From: UBA11891 sp049890035
GTDB lineage: Bacteria; Bacteroidota; Bacteroidia; Flavobacteriales; Flavobacteriaceae
Reading direction: 5' to 3'
Assembly (NCBI GenBank): GCA_049890035.1
Contig: JBMHCG010000057.1
Coordinates: 5,103-69,102 of the forward strand
Length of the DNA: 64,000 nucleotides
The translations under genes and the position numbers were made by a program. Positions 1-7,362 of this stretch are shown piece after piece (the stretch's first letter is position 1; each line of letters starts with the position of its first letter). The notes under the pieces are model-generated. The model was not told the DNA's origin and ran no database searches. It was given only the letters and a program-made list of their open reading frames with translations.

Positions 1-454
1 TCCCAGCCATCAAGAATACATTGAAATTATTTACTTCCACTTGTATTGTTTTGATGTATTCTGATGAGTTATTAGTGGTGTGGTACAAGTAGGGATAATG
101 AATAAATTTGGAATACAACTTACTGGATACCAAAGCAACCAAACCCGCATTGATATGGTTTTGTACAAAATTTGTACCCAGCAAAAAAAGCCCTTTTAAT
201 GTATATATAATCAAGAGAAAAAGTAATGAGAATCGAATTAATTCTTCATTATTTCCCACCTCAAAAAAGACAAAAATGTTGGACAGGAGTGCGTTTTTAA
301 ATAACATATCGGGTTGTAAAATGGCAGTCAAAACAGGTAACAACATACCGATTCCAAAAACTTCAAAAAACATTCCAACTGCAATCAATAGAAAAAGTGA
401 GAGTACTTTCTTACGGTAATTAACAGGAATAATCTTGTAAACCTTTTGAATCAT
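1..454 (-). CDS. PglK-like ABC transporter, N-terminal membrane part (partial at window edge)
   Basis: Reading the reverse strand from the ATG at 454 gives 151 codons with no stop before the window edge. The visible part is an ABC-exporter membrane domain: a basic start (MIQKVYKIIPVNYRKK), a first hydrophobic helix with FEVFGIGMLLPVLTAIL, a second helix near residues 75-95, then a charged cytoplasmic helix with SSKLYSKFIHYPY. This layout is that of PglK-type exporters, which flip lipid-linked oligosaccharides across the inner membrane. The ATPase domain lies outside the window. The start codon shares an ATGA with the stop of the upstream small gene, so translation is probably coupled. A lipid or peptide exporter of the same fold is the alternative. 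Confidence 0.75.
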   Translation of the reverse strand, partial: MIQKVYKIIPVNYRKKVLSLFLLIAVGMFFEVFGIGMLLPVLTAILQPDMLFKNALLSNIFVFFEVGNNEELIRFSLLFLLIIYTLKGLFLLGTNFVQNHINAGLVALVSSKLYSKFIHYPYLYHTTNNSSEYIKTIQVEVNNFNVFLMAG

Positions 455-738
455 AAGCAACAAAGCGTTTGATATTTCTCAATTTTCCTACACCCTGTAA
501 CCGTAATGCCCGTTTGGGTGCCCCAATTCTTGCCATTTTTGTACGCTAAATTTTGAATCCTGTTCATAGGGTAAGTTATTGTACTAAAAAAGAAAAAATA
601 GTTGACTAGAAGCAGGTTTTCCTTAGCCAGGTCAAAGAGTTTTTTTGAAAAGTGTTTGTTCTCTTTAAAAATTCTCTCCGTATTGAACTTAAAAAAATAT
701 CCTTTGATACCCATAGTAAGGCAAGTCTCAATCTTCAT
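451..738 (-). CDS. orphan 95-residue protein between regulator and flippase
   Basis: I do not recognise the family. The start chosen (MKIETCLTMGIKGYFF) lies 11 bases inside the end of the upstream regulator, and the TGA stop is interlocked with the flippase start as ATGA. Overlap at both ends argues that this is translated rather than chance. The product is basic and Phe/Lys/Asn-rich, with an FFFF run near residue 50, no signal peptide, and a Cys pair at the extreme C terminus. A slightly longer start at 747 is possible. It could be a regulator or partner of the glycan locus, or a decayed gene; nothing in the sequence decides. Confidence 0.5.
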   Translation of the reverse strand: MKIETCLTMGIKGYFFKFNTERIFKENKHFSKKLFDLAKENLLLVNYFFFFSTITYPMNRIQNLAYKNGKNWGTQTGITVTGCRKIEKYQTLCCL

Positions 739-1237
739 AAAGTACAATGTGATTTTGATTGAAATTAAATTGCTGAGTCAGATAAAAATGTACTTTTCGC
801 TCAATTACAGCTTCAATTTTTGTTTCCAGTTGATTAACATAGTCAGTATTTAACGAATCCCCAACAAGAAACACTTCTATGGCACCCGAATCAATCCCTT
901 GGGCATAATCCCCAATCAAAATAATGCTTTTTACAGCACCGATTCGTTCCAAGACACCCGATACGATATCCTCTAAACCCAAATGCTTCAACACAACCTT
1001 TTGTAGTGTTTCAAATAGTGGGTGTTGGCTATTTGCTTGATATTCAATCCGATTATTGGACTTGTTTTTTTTTAAATAGCCTGCTTCAAATAAATGATTC
1101 AGTTCTTTACGTATAGCGTTGGTCGATTCGCCCATTTCAGTAGCCAATCCATTGAGGTGCCCTTTATTCGCTTGGGAAACAAAGAATTTTATCAACAAAC
1201 GCAACCTTGTCTTGGATGTAATTAACTGATTGAGCAT
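728..1237 (-). CDS. winged-helix regulator fused to a degenerate nucleotidyltransferase domain
   Basis: 169 residues. Residues about 5-65 form an ArsR-like winged helix (GLATEMGESTNAIRKELN as recognition segment, then a KKNKSNNRIEY wing). Residues 100-165 resemble the minimal nucleotidyltransferase fold: ILIGDYAQG at 106-114 corresponds to the family G-S-x3-G motif, and SGAIEVFLV corresponds to the usual S-D-x-D strand. The second motif residue is Asp110 instead of Ser, and the two metal-binding Asp positions read Ala and Glu, so catalysis is unlikely and a sensor role fits better. Such fusions sit at the head of polysaccharide clusters in Bacteroidota, which matches the downstream flippase. 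It probably controls this operon. Confidence 0.75.
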   Translation of the reverse strand: MLNQLITSKTRLRLLIKFFVSQANKGHLNGLATEMGESTNAIRKELNHLFEAGYLKKNKSNNRIEYQANSQHPLFETLQKVVLKHLGLEDIVSGVLERIGAVKSIILIGDYAQGIDSGAIEVFLVGDSLNTDYVNQLETKIEAVIERKVHFYLTQQFNFNQNHIVLYED

Positions 1238-1254
1238 TAATTGTTATTTAGTAC

Positions 1255-1262
1255 CAAAAGTA
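1255..1262 (-). promoter_or_regulatory. candidate -7 promoter element (TACTTTTG)
   Basis: Exact match to the Bacteroidota -7 consensus TAnnTTTG, read leftward in the 54-base gap before the regulator gene. It predicts a leader of about 15 bases. I found no TTG -33 element at the usual distance, so support is partial. Confidence 0.4.
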
Positions 1263-1291
1263 CTTATTTTTATTTTAATTCTAACGATAAA

Positions 1292-3625
1292 TTAAAAATT
1301 GGGACAATATTGGCTCAAAGCTGCTTGTGCTTGTGGATAACCACTGTCCCGCGATGTTAATAATAAAGGACAGGCCCCTTGGACATCACCCATACGAAGG
1401 AAAATCAACGCTTTGATGTATTCACATTTCCCATCCAAAGGATTGAGCTCATCTACCACAACATTGATTTGTTTCAAAGCATTATTTAAATCTTCCAACA
1501 TATAGTAAGAAGTTGCTGCATTTTCACGATAGGAATATTCTAGAGGGTCAGCAGCAATTGCTTTTTCAAAGTAACTTACAGCTTCAGCATGGTTTCCTTG
1601 GTTAAAATAGGTCAACGCTTGATTGGAATTGGTCAATCCTTCTTCTATGTTTTGGGAACCGATAGCAATAAGTTTATATGCTTGGCGAACATTGCTGTCG
1701 CCAGAAAAAATTTCGATGGCCTTTTTTGCGCGTGCAGTTTGTAAACTATCTCCCGGAGGGAACAATTGGCTCACTCCAATCAAATAGTTTTGCCATTTGC
1801 TCTTTGTGTCGTCTTTTGTCATTAACTCAAAGGTCGCGCTAAGCCCGTCTTTGTCTTGTGTTTGTATCAACGTATTGATATAGACACTGGCATGTAAATC
1901 GTTGCTAGGTAAATTTTCAAAAGCGATTTTGGCATATTCTTTAGCCTTTTCTAGATCTCCTTTTTTCAAATAAATCTGGCTCATCAGTATTTCGCTGTAC
2001 CGCAGAAAAGGATTGGCTTCTAAACTCTTTTCTAAAGCCGCTAAAGCTTTGTCATACTTCCCATAATGATTGTAATAGCGTGCTTTAATGGCTTCCATGG
2101 GGATGGTTGTTACAGTAATATTGGGTAATTGGGGCACAAAACTCTCAATTTGATTCAAGGGAACATTAAATTGATTGGAATTAAAATCACGTAAGATCGT
2201 CATTTGGGCTTTTAAGGCTTCATAGGTTGTATTCGCTATAGAAATAGAGGGAAGTATCACTAACAAGCCAAATAAAGGAATACCAAATGAAGCAATGCGC
2301 GCTTGAGACTTAGCCTTTTCAGTTTGAACGAGCAACTCTTTATTTTTTTGATAGTAAAAATTGATCAACCCCATGATCAGAGCCCAAGAGCAAAGAACCT
2401 GAGGACGTGCAATGGGGAAATTTAAGTTCGCATCTATAAAATATACTCCCAATGCAATGATCAAGATCATGGAAAAGATTTGATCCCGTTCGGGTAATTT
2501 TTTGGATTTTAAAATGATAAAAACATAATAGGCCGCAAAAAAGAAAACACCCAAATAAAGCAAAAATCCGACAATCCCAAGTTCCGCACCAATTTGAATA
2601 AAATCACTATGTGCGTGATACGGTACAACATATCCCTGAATATCAATCTTATCATAATCAATAGACTTAATCTTCCAGTTGCCAATTCCTGTTCCTATAA
2701 TTGGGTTGTCTGACAAATGGGTTAAAACATCTTCATAATAGCGTAATCGTTGGTCAATGGAGTTATCTTTTATCCCCCTTGTGACGGTTGCAGCTCTAGC
2801 AAAAGCACTTGTTGTTTTCGTGTTAGAAAACACGATCTGATTCACGAAAAATGCTCCTAATAAGGGTAAAATAATATATAATGTTTGCTGTAGCTCCTTA
2901 AATTCGTTATTCCTTTTAAACAGAATAAATTTCATAACTACATACATGATGGCTGTCAGCAATATGGCAATAAATGAAGCTCTACTGGAGATCATTGTTA
3001 GGCAAAAAATAGAAGAAAAGACTAGCCCTATTAAAAAAGCCTTTACAATATTTTTATATTGAAAATTTAATAGAAATAAAACAAAAGGTATTTTAACAGC
3101 AATAGAAAAAGCGGTGATATTTCGATTGGCAGTTACCCCTTTGAGTTCTCCTCCATATACTAAGCCTGTTGACTGATACATTTCAAGGGCTTGAGTAAGT
3201 ACAGAGTATACCTCAACGGTGAGGATGGCCGTCAACACAAATGAAAACAACTTATCTCTATCCTTGAATCCTTGAACAAAAATGGCCAGATACACATACA
3301 TAAAAAAAGTGTTCGTATGCCGTGCCATGTTGACTAACACTTCAGTTTGATTGATTGCATAGAAATACGAAAAGCCCGCCCAAAGAAAAAAACCAAAGTA
3401 AAGGAGTGTAATGGTACTTTGTATAACCCTTGGAACAGCATGTTCAAAATCCTTGGCTTTGTAAAGTAGGTACAAAGTGGATGCTAAATTGATAAGCCCC
3501 ATACCCAGCCATTGCGGTGCTATTTTATCTACGGCCTCTAGATTGGGGACAAATCCAATACAAAGGTAAAGTACTACCAATATAAATGGGATGATGTTTT
3601 TTGCTGTGTATTTTGTAGTAGCCAT
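1292..3625 (-). CDS. O-antigen ligase / O-oligosaccharyltransferase (Wzy_C type) with C-terminal TPR repeats
   Basis: 777 residues with about 12 membrane helices over residues 10-470. The conserved periplasmic loop contains GTGIGNWK at 311-318 and a HAHSDF motif at 337-342, as in WaaL/PglL-family enzymes that move a lipid-linked glycan to lipid A core or to protein. From about residue 500 the tail is soluble TPR-like helices (for example YFNQGNHAEAVSYFEKAI near 690), often seen in Bacteroidota members and likely to bind acceptor proteins. It is transcribed toward the regulator, leaving a 54-base gap. A paralogue lies at 5022-7301. Whether it is a ligase, a polymerase or a protein glycosyltransferase cannot be settled from sequence. 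Confidence 0.85.
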   Translation of the reverse strand: MATTKYTAKNIIPFILVVLYLCIGFVPNLEAVDKIAPQWLGMGLINLASTLYLLYKAKDFEHAVPRVIQSTITLLYFGFFLWAGFSYFYAINQTEVLVNMARHTNTFFMYVYLAIFVQGFKDRDKLFSFVLTAILTVEVYSVLTQALEMYQSTGLVYGGELKGVTANRNITAFSIAVKIPFVLFLLNFQYKNIVKAFLIGLVFSSIFCLTMISSRASFIAILLTAIMYVVMKFILFKRNNEFKELQQTLYIILPLLGAFFVNQIVFSNTKTTSAFARAATVTRGIKDNSIDQRLRYYEDVLTHLSDNPIIGTGIGNWKIKSIDYDKIDIQGYVVPYHAHSDFIQIGAELGIVGFLLYLGVFFFAAYYVFIILKSKKLPERDQIFSMILIIALGVYFIDANLNFPIARPQVLCSWALIMGLINFYYQKNKELLVQTEKAKSQARIASFGIPLFGLLVILPSISIANTTYEALKAQMTILRDFNSNQFNVPLNQIESFVPQLPNITVTTIPMEAIKARYYNHYGKYDKALAALEKSLEANPFLRYSEILMSQIYLKKGDLEKAKEYAKIAFENLPSNDLHASVYINTLIQTQDKDGLSATFELMTKDDTKSKWQNYLIGVSQLFPPGDSLQTARAKKAIEIFSGDSNVRQAYKLIAIGSQNIEEGLTNSNQALTYFNQGNHAEAVSYFEKAIAADPLEYSYRENAATSYYMLEDLNNALKQINVVVDELNPLDGKCEYIKALIFLRMGDVQGACPLLLTSRDSGYPQAQAALSQYCPNF

Positions 3626-3707
3626 AAGAAAGATTTAGCCATAAAACTATTTAATTTTCTCCTTTGTTTTTTTGAAATTTGCAATGAGTTATCATCAGTT
3701 TTGTTAA

Positions 3708-4640
3708 ATGCAGTATGTCGAATTTATTTTAATTTTTCTTGGTAGTGTCCTTGGCACACATGGCATACAAACCTATTTTATCAAAAAAAACAAAATTGAT
3801 GCCATTAAAGGGCGTTCTTCACACGAAGCTACCGCCACTCGTACAGGTGGTATCACCCTGTTCCTTTCTACTTTACTCATCACTAGCTGGTTGTATTTTC
3901 ATGAAAAGGAACTATTTGACTTTTCTTTATTAATACCCCTAAGTATTATGTTTTTGGTGGGGGTCTATGATGATTTTTATCAAGCGGACTTTAAAATCAA
4001 ACTCTTGATGCAACTTATCGTTGCTAAAATAATTATCGATCAAGGGTTGGTGATCGATAATTATTACGGATTTTTGGGACTTCACGAAATCCCATGGCTT
4101 CTTGCACAATTAACTACTTTGTTTGTGTTTGTTGTGGTTGTGAATGCCATCAATTTTATCGACGGGATTGATGGGTTAACCATCACTGAATTTTTTAAGT
4201 TTATTTTTTTATTCGAATTTTTCTCTTCATCAACGAACCCTTTTCGCTACCTCGACACGGTTTTAATTATTTCCATCATTCCACTTTACTATTATAACTT
4301 TAGGAAAGAAAAAAAAGTGTTTTTAGGTGATGGGGGCTCCTTGTTTCTCGGAACGCTGATTTGCATCCACACCTTTTATTTATTGGGCGATGAATATATC
4401 TTTGCAAAAAATTTGATGCTCAATAAATTCATTTTCTCCATCCTTATTTTGATTTATCCTCTCATTGACTTGTTGCGAATTTTCGTTTTACGGATCAGGA
4501 AAGGAGTTTCCCCCTTTCTGCCTGACAAAAACCACCTTCACCATATTGTCCTGAAAAAGGTACACTCCCACTTTAAAACGAATCTTTCCATTCAACTCAT
4601 AAATTTAATTATTTGGTTATGCGTAATTTTTACTATTTGA
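3708..4640 (+). CDS. undecaprenyl-phosphate sugar-1-phosphate transferase (WecA/MraY family)
   Basis: 310 residues, polytopic. All hallmark motifs of the family are visible: RTGGI at 45-49, the Mg-binding VYDDF with Asp88-Asp89, NAINFIDGIDGL at 146-157, LGDGGS at 207-212, and DKNHLHH at 273-279. The enzyme attaches the first sugar phosphate, probably a HexNAc-1-P, to undecaprenyl phosphate at the cytoplasmic face and so starts lipid-linked glycan assembly. It is divergent from the ligase gene at 3625, and the 82-base gap should carry both promoters. The next gene starts inside its last codons, so the two are probably co-translated. Confidence 0.9.
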   Translation: MQYVEFILIFLGSVLGTHGIQTYFIKKNKIDAIKGRSSHEATATRTGGITLFLSTLLITSWLYFHEKELFDFSLLIPLSIMFLVGVYDDFYQADFKIKLLMQLIVAKIIIDQGLVIDNYYGFLGLHEIPWLLAQLTTLFVFVVVVNAINFIDGIDGLTITEFFKFIFLFEFFSSSTNPFRYLDTVLIISIIPLYYYNFRKEKKVFLGDGGSLFLGTLICIHTFYLLGDEYIFAKNLMLNKFIFSILILIYPLIDLLRIFVLRIRKGVSPFLPDKNHLHHIVLKKVHSHFKTNLSIQLINLIIWLCVIFTI

Positions 4641-5029
4641 TTGGTTTATCAATCATGATAACTTCTTACTCTTGTAATGAAAAAACCTTGGATTGTTCAG
4701 AATTGAAATACGACGGTAAAATGACAACTTTCAATGGCAAACCCTATTCAGGTAGTTGTAAAACATATTTTGCTTCGAAAAAGTTACACAGCATCCAACG
4801 ATATAAAAATGGATTGGATGATGGCGAGTGGACTTTTTTATCAGAAAATGGCAACCTTCTTACAAAAGGTAAATTCAAAATGGGGAAAAGAATTGGTAAA
4901 TGGGAATATTACTATAAAAATGGTACGTTAAAAAAAGACCAATTTTATGACAATGAGGGCCAAAAAGTAGGGATTTGGAAAGTATATGATTCGTTAGGAA
5001 CAGTAATCAGTGGAAAAAGATTTAATTGA
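4619..5029 (+). CDS. MORN-repeat lipoprotein (YwqK-like)
   Basis: 136 residues from the ATG at 4619 (MRNFYYLIGLSIMITSYSC), giving a lipoprotein signal ending at Cys19; an in-frame ATG two codons upstream is possible. Three consecutive repeats of the type DGEWTFLSENGNL, GKWEYYYKNGTL and VGIWKVYDSLGTV are MORN-type motifs, as in the proteins databases call YwqK-family antitoxins, although an antitoxin role is not implied here. It overlaps the 3' end of the WecA-like gene by 22 bases and, at its own end, the convergent ligase gene by 8 bases. It may be an envelope accessory of the glycan locus. Confidence 0.75.
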   Translation: MRNFYYLIGLSIMITSYSCNEKTLDCSELKYDGKMTTFNGKPYSGSCKTYFASKKLHSIQRYKNGLDDGEWTFLSENGNLLTKGKFKMGKRIGKWEYYYKNGTLKKDQFYDNEGQKVGIWKVYDSLGTVISGKRFN

Positions 5030-7301
5030 CTTTACATTTCAGCTTTTTAATAATCAATTTTTTCTGTTCTGTTTTCTCTTTTTTGTATGATATAATTAGA
5101 TTTCTACAGGCTTCACTTTTTCTATCTAACTGAATCATATTTAAAGCACGGAGAAATTCTAATTTTCCACCCTCTACTGACAACTTTAATTTTTCTAAAC
5201 TATCAAGCTGCATATTTGAAAGTTCTGCCTTTTCAAGTACACTCAAAGATTGGGCAATATTTAAGTAATATGATGATTCACTGGGAAGAATACTCTTGGC
5301 TTTTTGCCACTTTTCTATTGCCTTTTCATAATTTTTTTCTTCATATAATTGCTGTGCAACTTGGTCTTCAATATTTGCCTTTTTGATAAGTTCAGCACCT
5401 TTATGAATAACCATATGAAATCTTTTTATTTCTTCATTTTCAGGAAATAATTTCAGTGCTTCTGAAGCGATATCTCTGTCTCTGTCGTCAAACGAATTAA
5501 AGGGCTTTAAATTTGAAATAATTTCAAGATGATTCGAATAGGTAATTATATTTTTTTTATCTCTTTGTTGATCAAATATTCTATTCAATTCATTAAGATC
5601 CTTCCTCGAGGCTAATGATAATTGGTAAATATTCGTGTGCCTTTCATTATTGGGAAGACCATAATATGCTTTTTTGGCGTAAAAATAAGCACTATCGTGT
5701 TTCCCTTCAGTCAAGAATATTTCTGCTAGTTTCGCTTCTGAAATAGAGAGATATGGATTTATCTTATTGCCCTCATGAAGCAATTTTTTTGCTTTTTCTA
5801 TAAATCCGTAATGTCTATAGTATAATGCCTTTAATGTTACTAAAGGTATGGTTGTATAATTTATACTAGGATACGTTGAATTAAGCTTCTCAATTGTTTT
5901 TAATGGCGTCGTAAAAGGATCTCTTCCTGTTATCTTGTTGACAAATTCTATTTCTTCCTTAAAACCTTTATAAACAAAATAAGAACTAACTACGGACATA
6001 GCAGCTACAGTAATCAGAAATAGCTTTAAAAGCTTATTGTGACTAAGTTTAAAATTCTTAAAATCTGACTTACTAGATATAAATGCTAATAGCATTATTA
6101 AATTTGAAATTGCTACAGGTCTTTGGAAGGGAAAGTTTAGAGAAGAGTCCGCTATATAAGCTGTTATAGAAACAATAATTAATGGACTGACAATTTTCCA
6201 GTTATTATATCTGTCTTTATAAATAACAAGTAATTGAATTGCTACTAAGAATAGACCTATGAATAGCAAAAATCCAACTAATCCTAATTCAGTAAAAAAC
6301 TGAAGAAAATCATTGTGTACATGCTTTGGGACTATATATTGTTGAATTTTGTTATAAACATACTTGTTACCAACTATTTTCCAATTACCGATGCCACAAC
6401 CCAATATGGGGCTTTCAGATATTCCTTCTAAAGCTCCATTATACCAAATCAATCTTTCATTTGATGAGGAATCATTAGTTATTTTATTGGGTGATAACGT
6501 TTCAATTCTATTGAAAACATTGGTCCCATTTTGGTATAGAATCGTATGAGACAAGCCAGTAAAAATGGTTGCAAAAATTACAATAAGTAGAGTTTTAAAT
6601 TGTTTTCTATAAAAAATTGCAGCGTAAACAAAAAGAGAACTTAAAACCATAATTAAGGTTAAGAGTGCGCCTCGAGAACCAGAAAGTACTAAACAAAAAA
6701 CCGATATTGAATAAAATATCAGCAACAGCACTTTGATTGGTGGTTTTTTACATACTAGAAAAAGATAAATAAGGAAAGGCAAACGAAATAATATACTGAA
6801 ACCTATAACATTGTGATTGGCTGTAAAACCTAAGAAATAATTTAGTCTACCAGGAGGTGCGTTAAAGTCGTATACATAGAGAAAATTCGCGAAAATTAAA
6901 ACAATATCAGATGCCAACAAACAACAAAAAATGGTCGCTAATTGTCTATAATTGAAATTGGTCTGTTTAAAATGATAAATTAAATTGTACAGTAAGAGTA
7001 CAGATATAAAAAAATTAAAAAAGGAAATTGTCGCTTCTACTTTATTAAATGCCCAAAGAATAGATAATAATGATAGGGTGGCTAGAGATCCAAATACAAT
7101 TAATAAACGGTCTGCTTTTATCTTCTTTTGTTTTTCTTTTATGCTTCTGAAAAAAATGAAAAACGTTGAGCAAAATGTAATTATAGAAAGATAAAAAAAC
7201 TGAGGAGCTTGCTTATCTACAGCTTGGAAAGAAGGGACAAATTGTACTGAAACCAGCAATATGATAAAAATAATATTCACTGGATTTAATTTTTTAATCA
7301 T
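5022..7301 (-). CDS. second O-antigen ligase / oligosaccharyltransferase paralogue with TPR tail
   Basis: 759 residues, with the same architecture as the gene at 1292-3625: about 12 membrane helices, the loop motif GCGIGNWK, a HVHNDF motif, then a TPR-like tail from about residue 480. The first residues (NPVNIIFIILLVSVQFVP followed by an AVDKQAPQ segment) align with the paralogue, so the two descend from one duplication. It is noticeably more AT-rich and Lys/Ile-rich than the copy on the left. Its start codon lies 15 bases beyond the terminator hairpin of the large lipoprotein gene, leaving almost no room for a conventional promoter. Two such enzymes suggest separate acceptors. Confidence 0.85.
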   Translation of the reverse strand: MIKKLNPVNIIFIILLVSVQFVPSFQAVDKQAPQFFYLSIITFCSTFFIFFRSIKEKQKKIKADRLLIVFGSLATLSLLSILWAFNKVEATISFFNFFISVLLLYNLIYHFKQTNFNYRQLATIFCCLLASDIVLIFANFLYVYDFNAPPGRLNYFLGFTANHNVIGFSILFRLPFLIYLFLVCKKPPIKVLLLIFYSISVFCLVLSGSRGALLTLIMVLSSLFVYAAIFYRKQFKTLLIVIFATIFTGLSHTILYQNGTNVFNRIETLSPNKITNDSSSNERLIWYNGALEGISESPILGCGIGNWKIVGNKYVYNKIQQYIVPKHVHNDFLQFFTELGLVGFLLFIGLFLVAIQLLVIYKDRYNNWKIVSPLIIVSITAYIADSSLNFPFQRPVAISNLIMLLAFISSKSDFKNFKLSHNKLLKLFLITVAAMSVVSSYFVYKGFKEEIEFVNKITGRDPFTTPLKTIEKLNSTYPSINYTTIPLVTLKALYYRHYGFIEKAKKLLHEGNKINPYLSISEAKLAEIFLTEGKHDSAYFYAKKAYYGLPNNERHTNIYQLSLASRKDLNELNRIFDQQRDKKNIITYSNHLEIISNLKPFNSFDDRDRDIASEALKLFPENEEIKRFHMVIHKGAELIKKANIEDQVAQQLYEEKNYEKAIEKWQKAKSILPSESSYYLNIAQSLSVLEKAELSNMQLDSLEKLKLSVEGGKLEFLRALNMIQLDRKSEACRNLIISYKKEKTEQKKLIIKKLKCKVN

Positions 7302-7315
7302 CCTACAAAAATAAA

Positions 7316-7340
7316 AAACCCCCCTATAAAAGGGGGGTTT
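7316..7340 (-). terminator. rho-independent terminator of the large lipoprotein gene
   Basis: Perfect 9-bp stem: AAACCCCCC at 7316-7324 pairs with GGGGGGTTT at 7332-7340 around a 7-base loop. Read leftward it is followed by a T tract, so it terminates transcription from 7363-10290. Confidence 0.85.
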
Positions 7341-7362
7341 CTTGTTTTAAAAGAGTAATAAA

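Noticed and set aside
108..419. 103-codon open frame on the plus strand at the left edge
   Set aside because: It is antisense to the flippase membrane domain, which reads cleanly on the other strand and continues beyond the edge; the plus frame has no family-like features.
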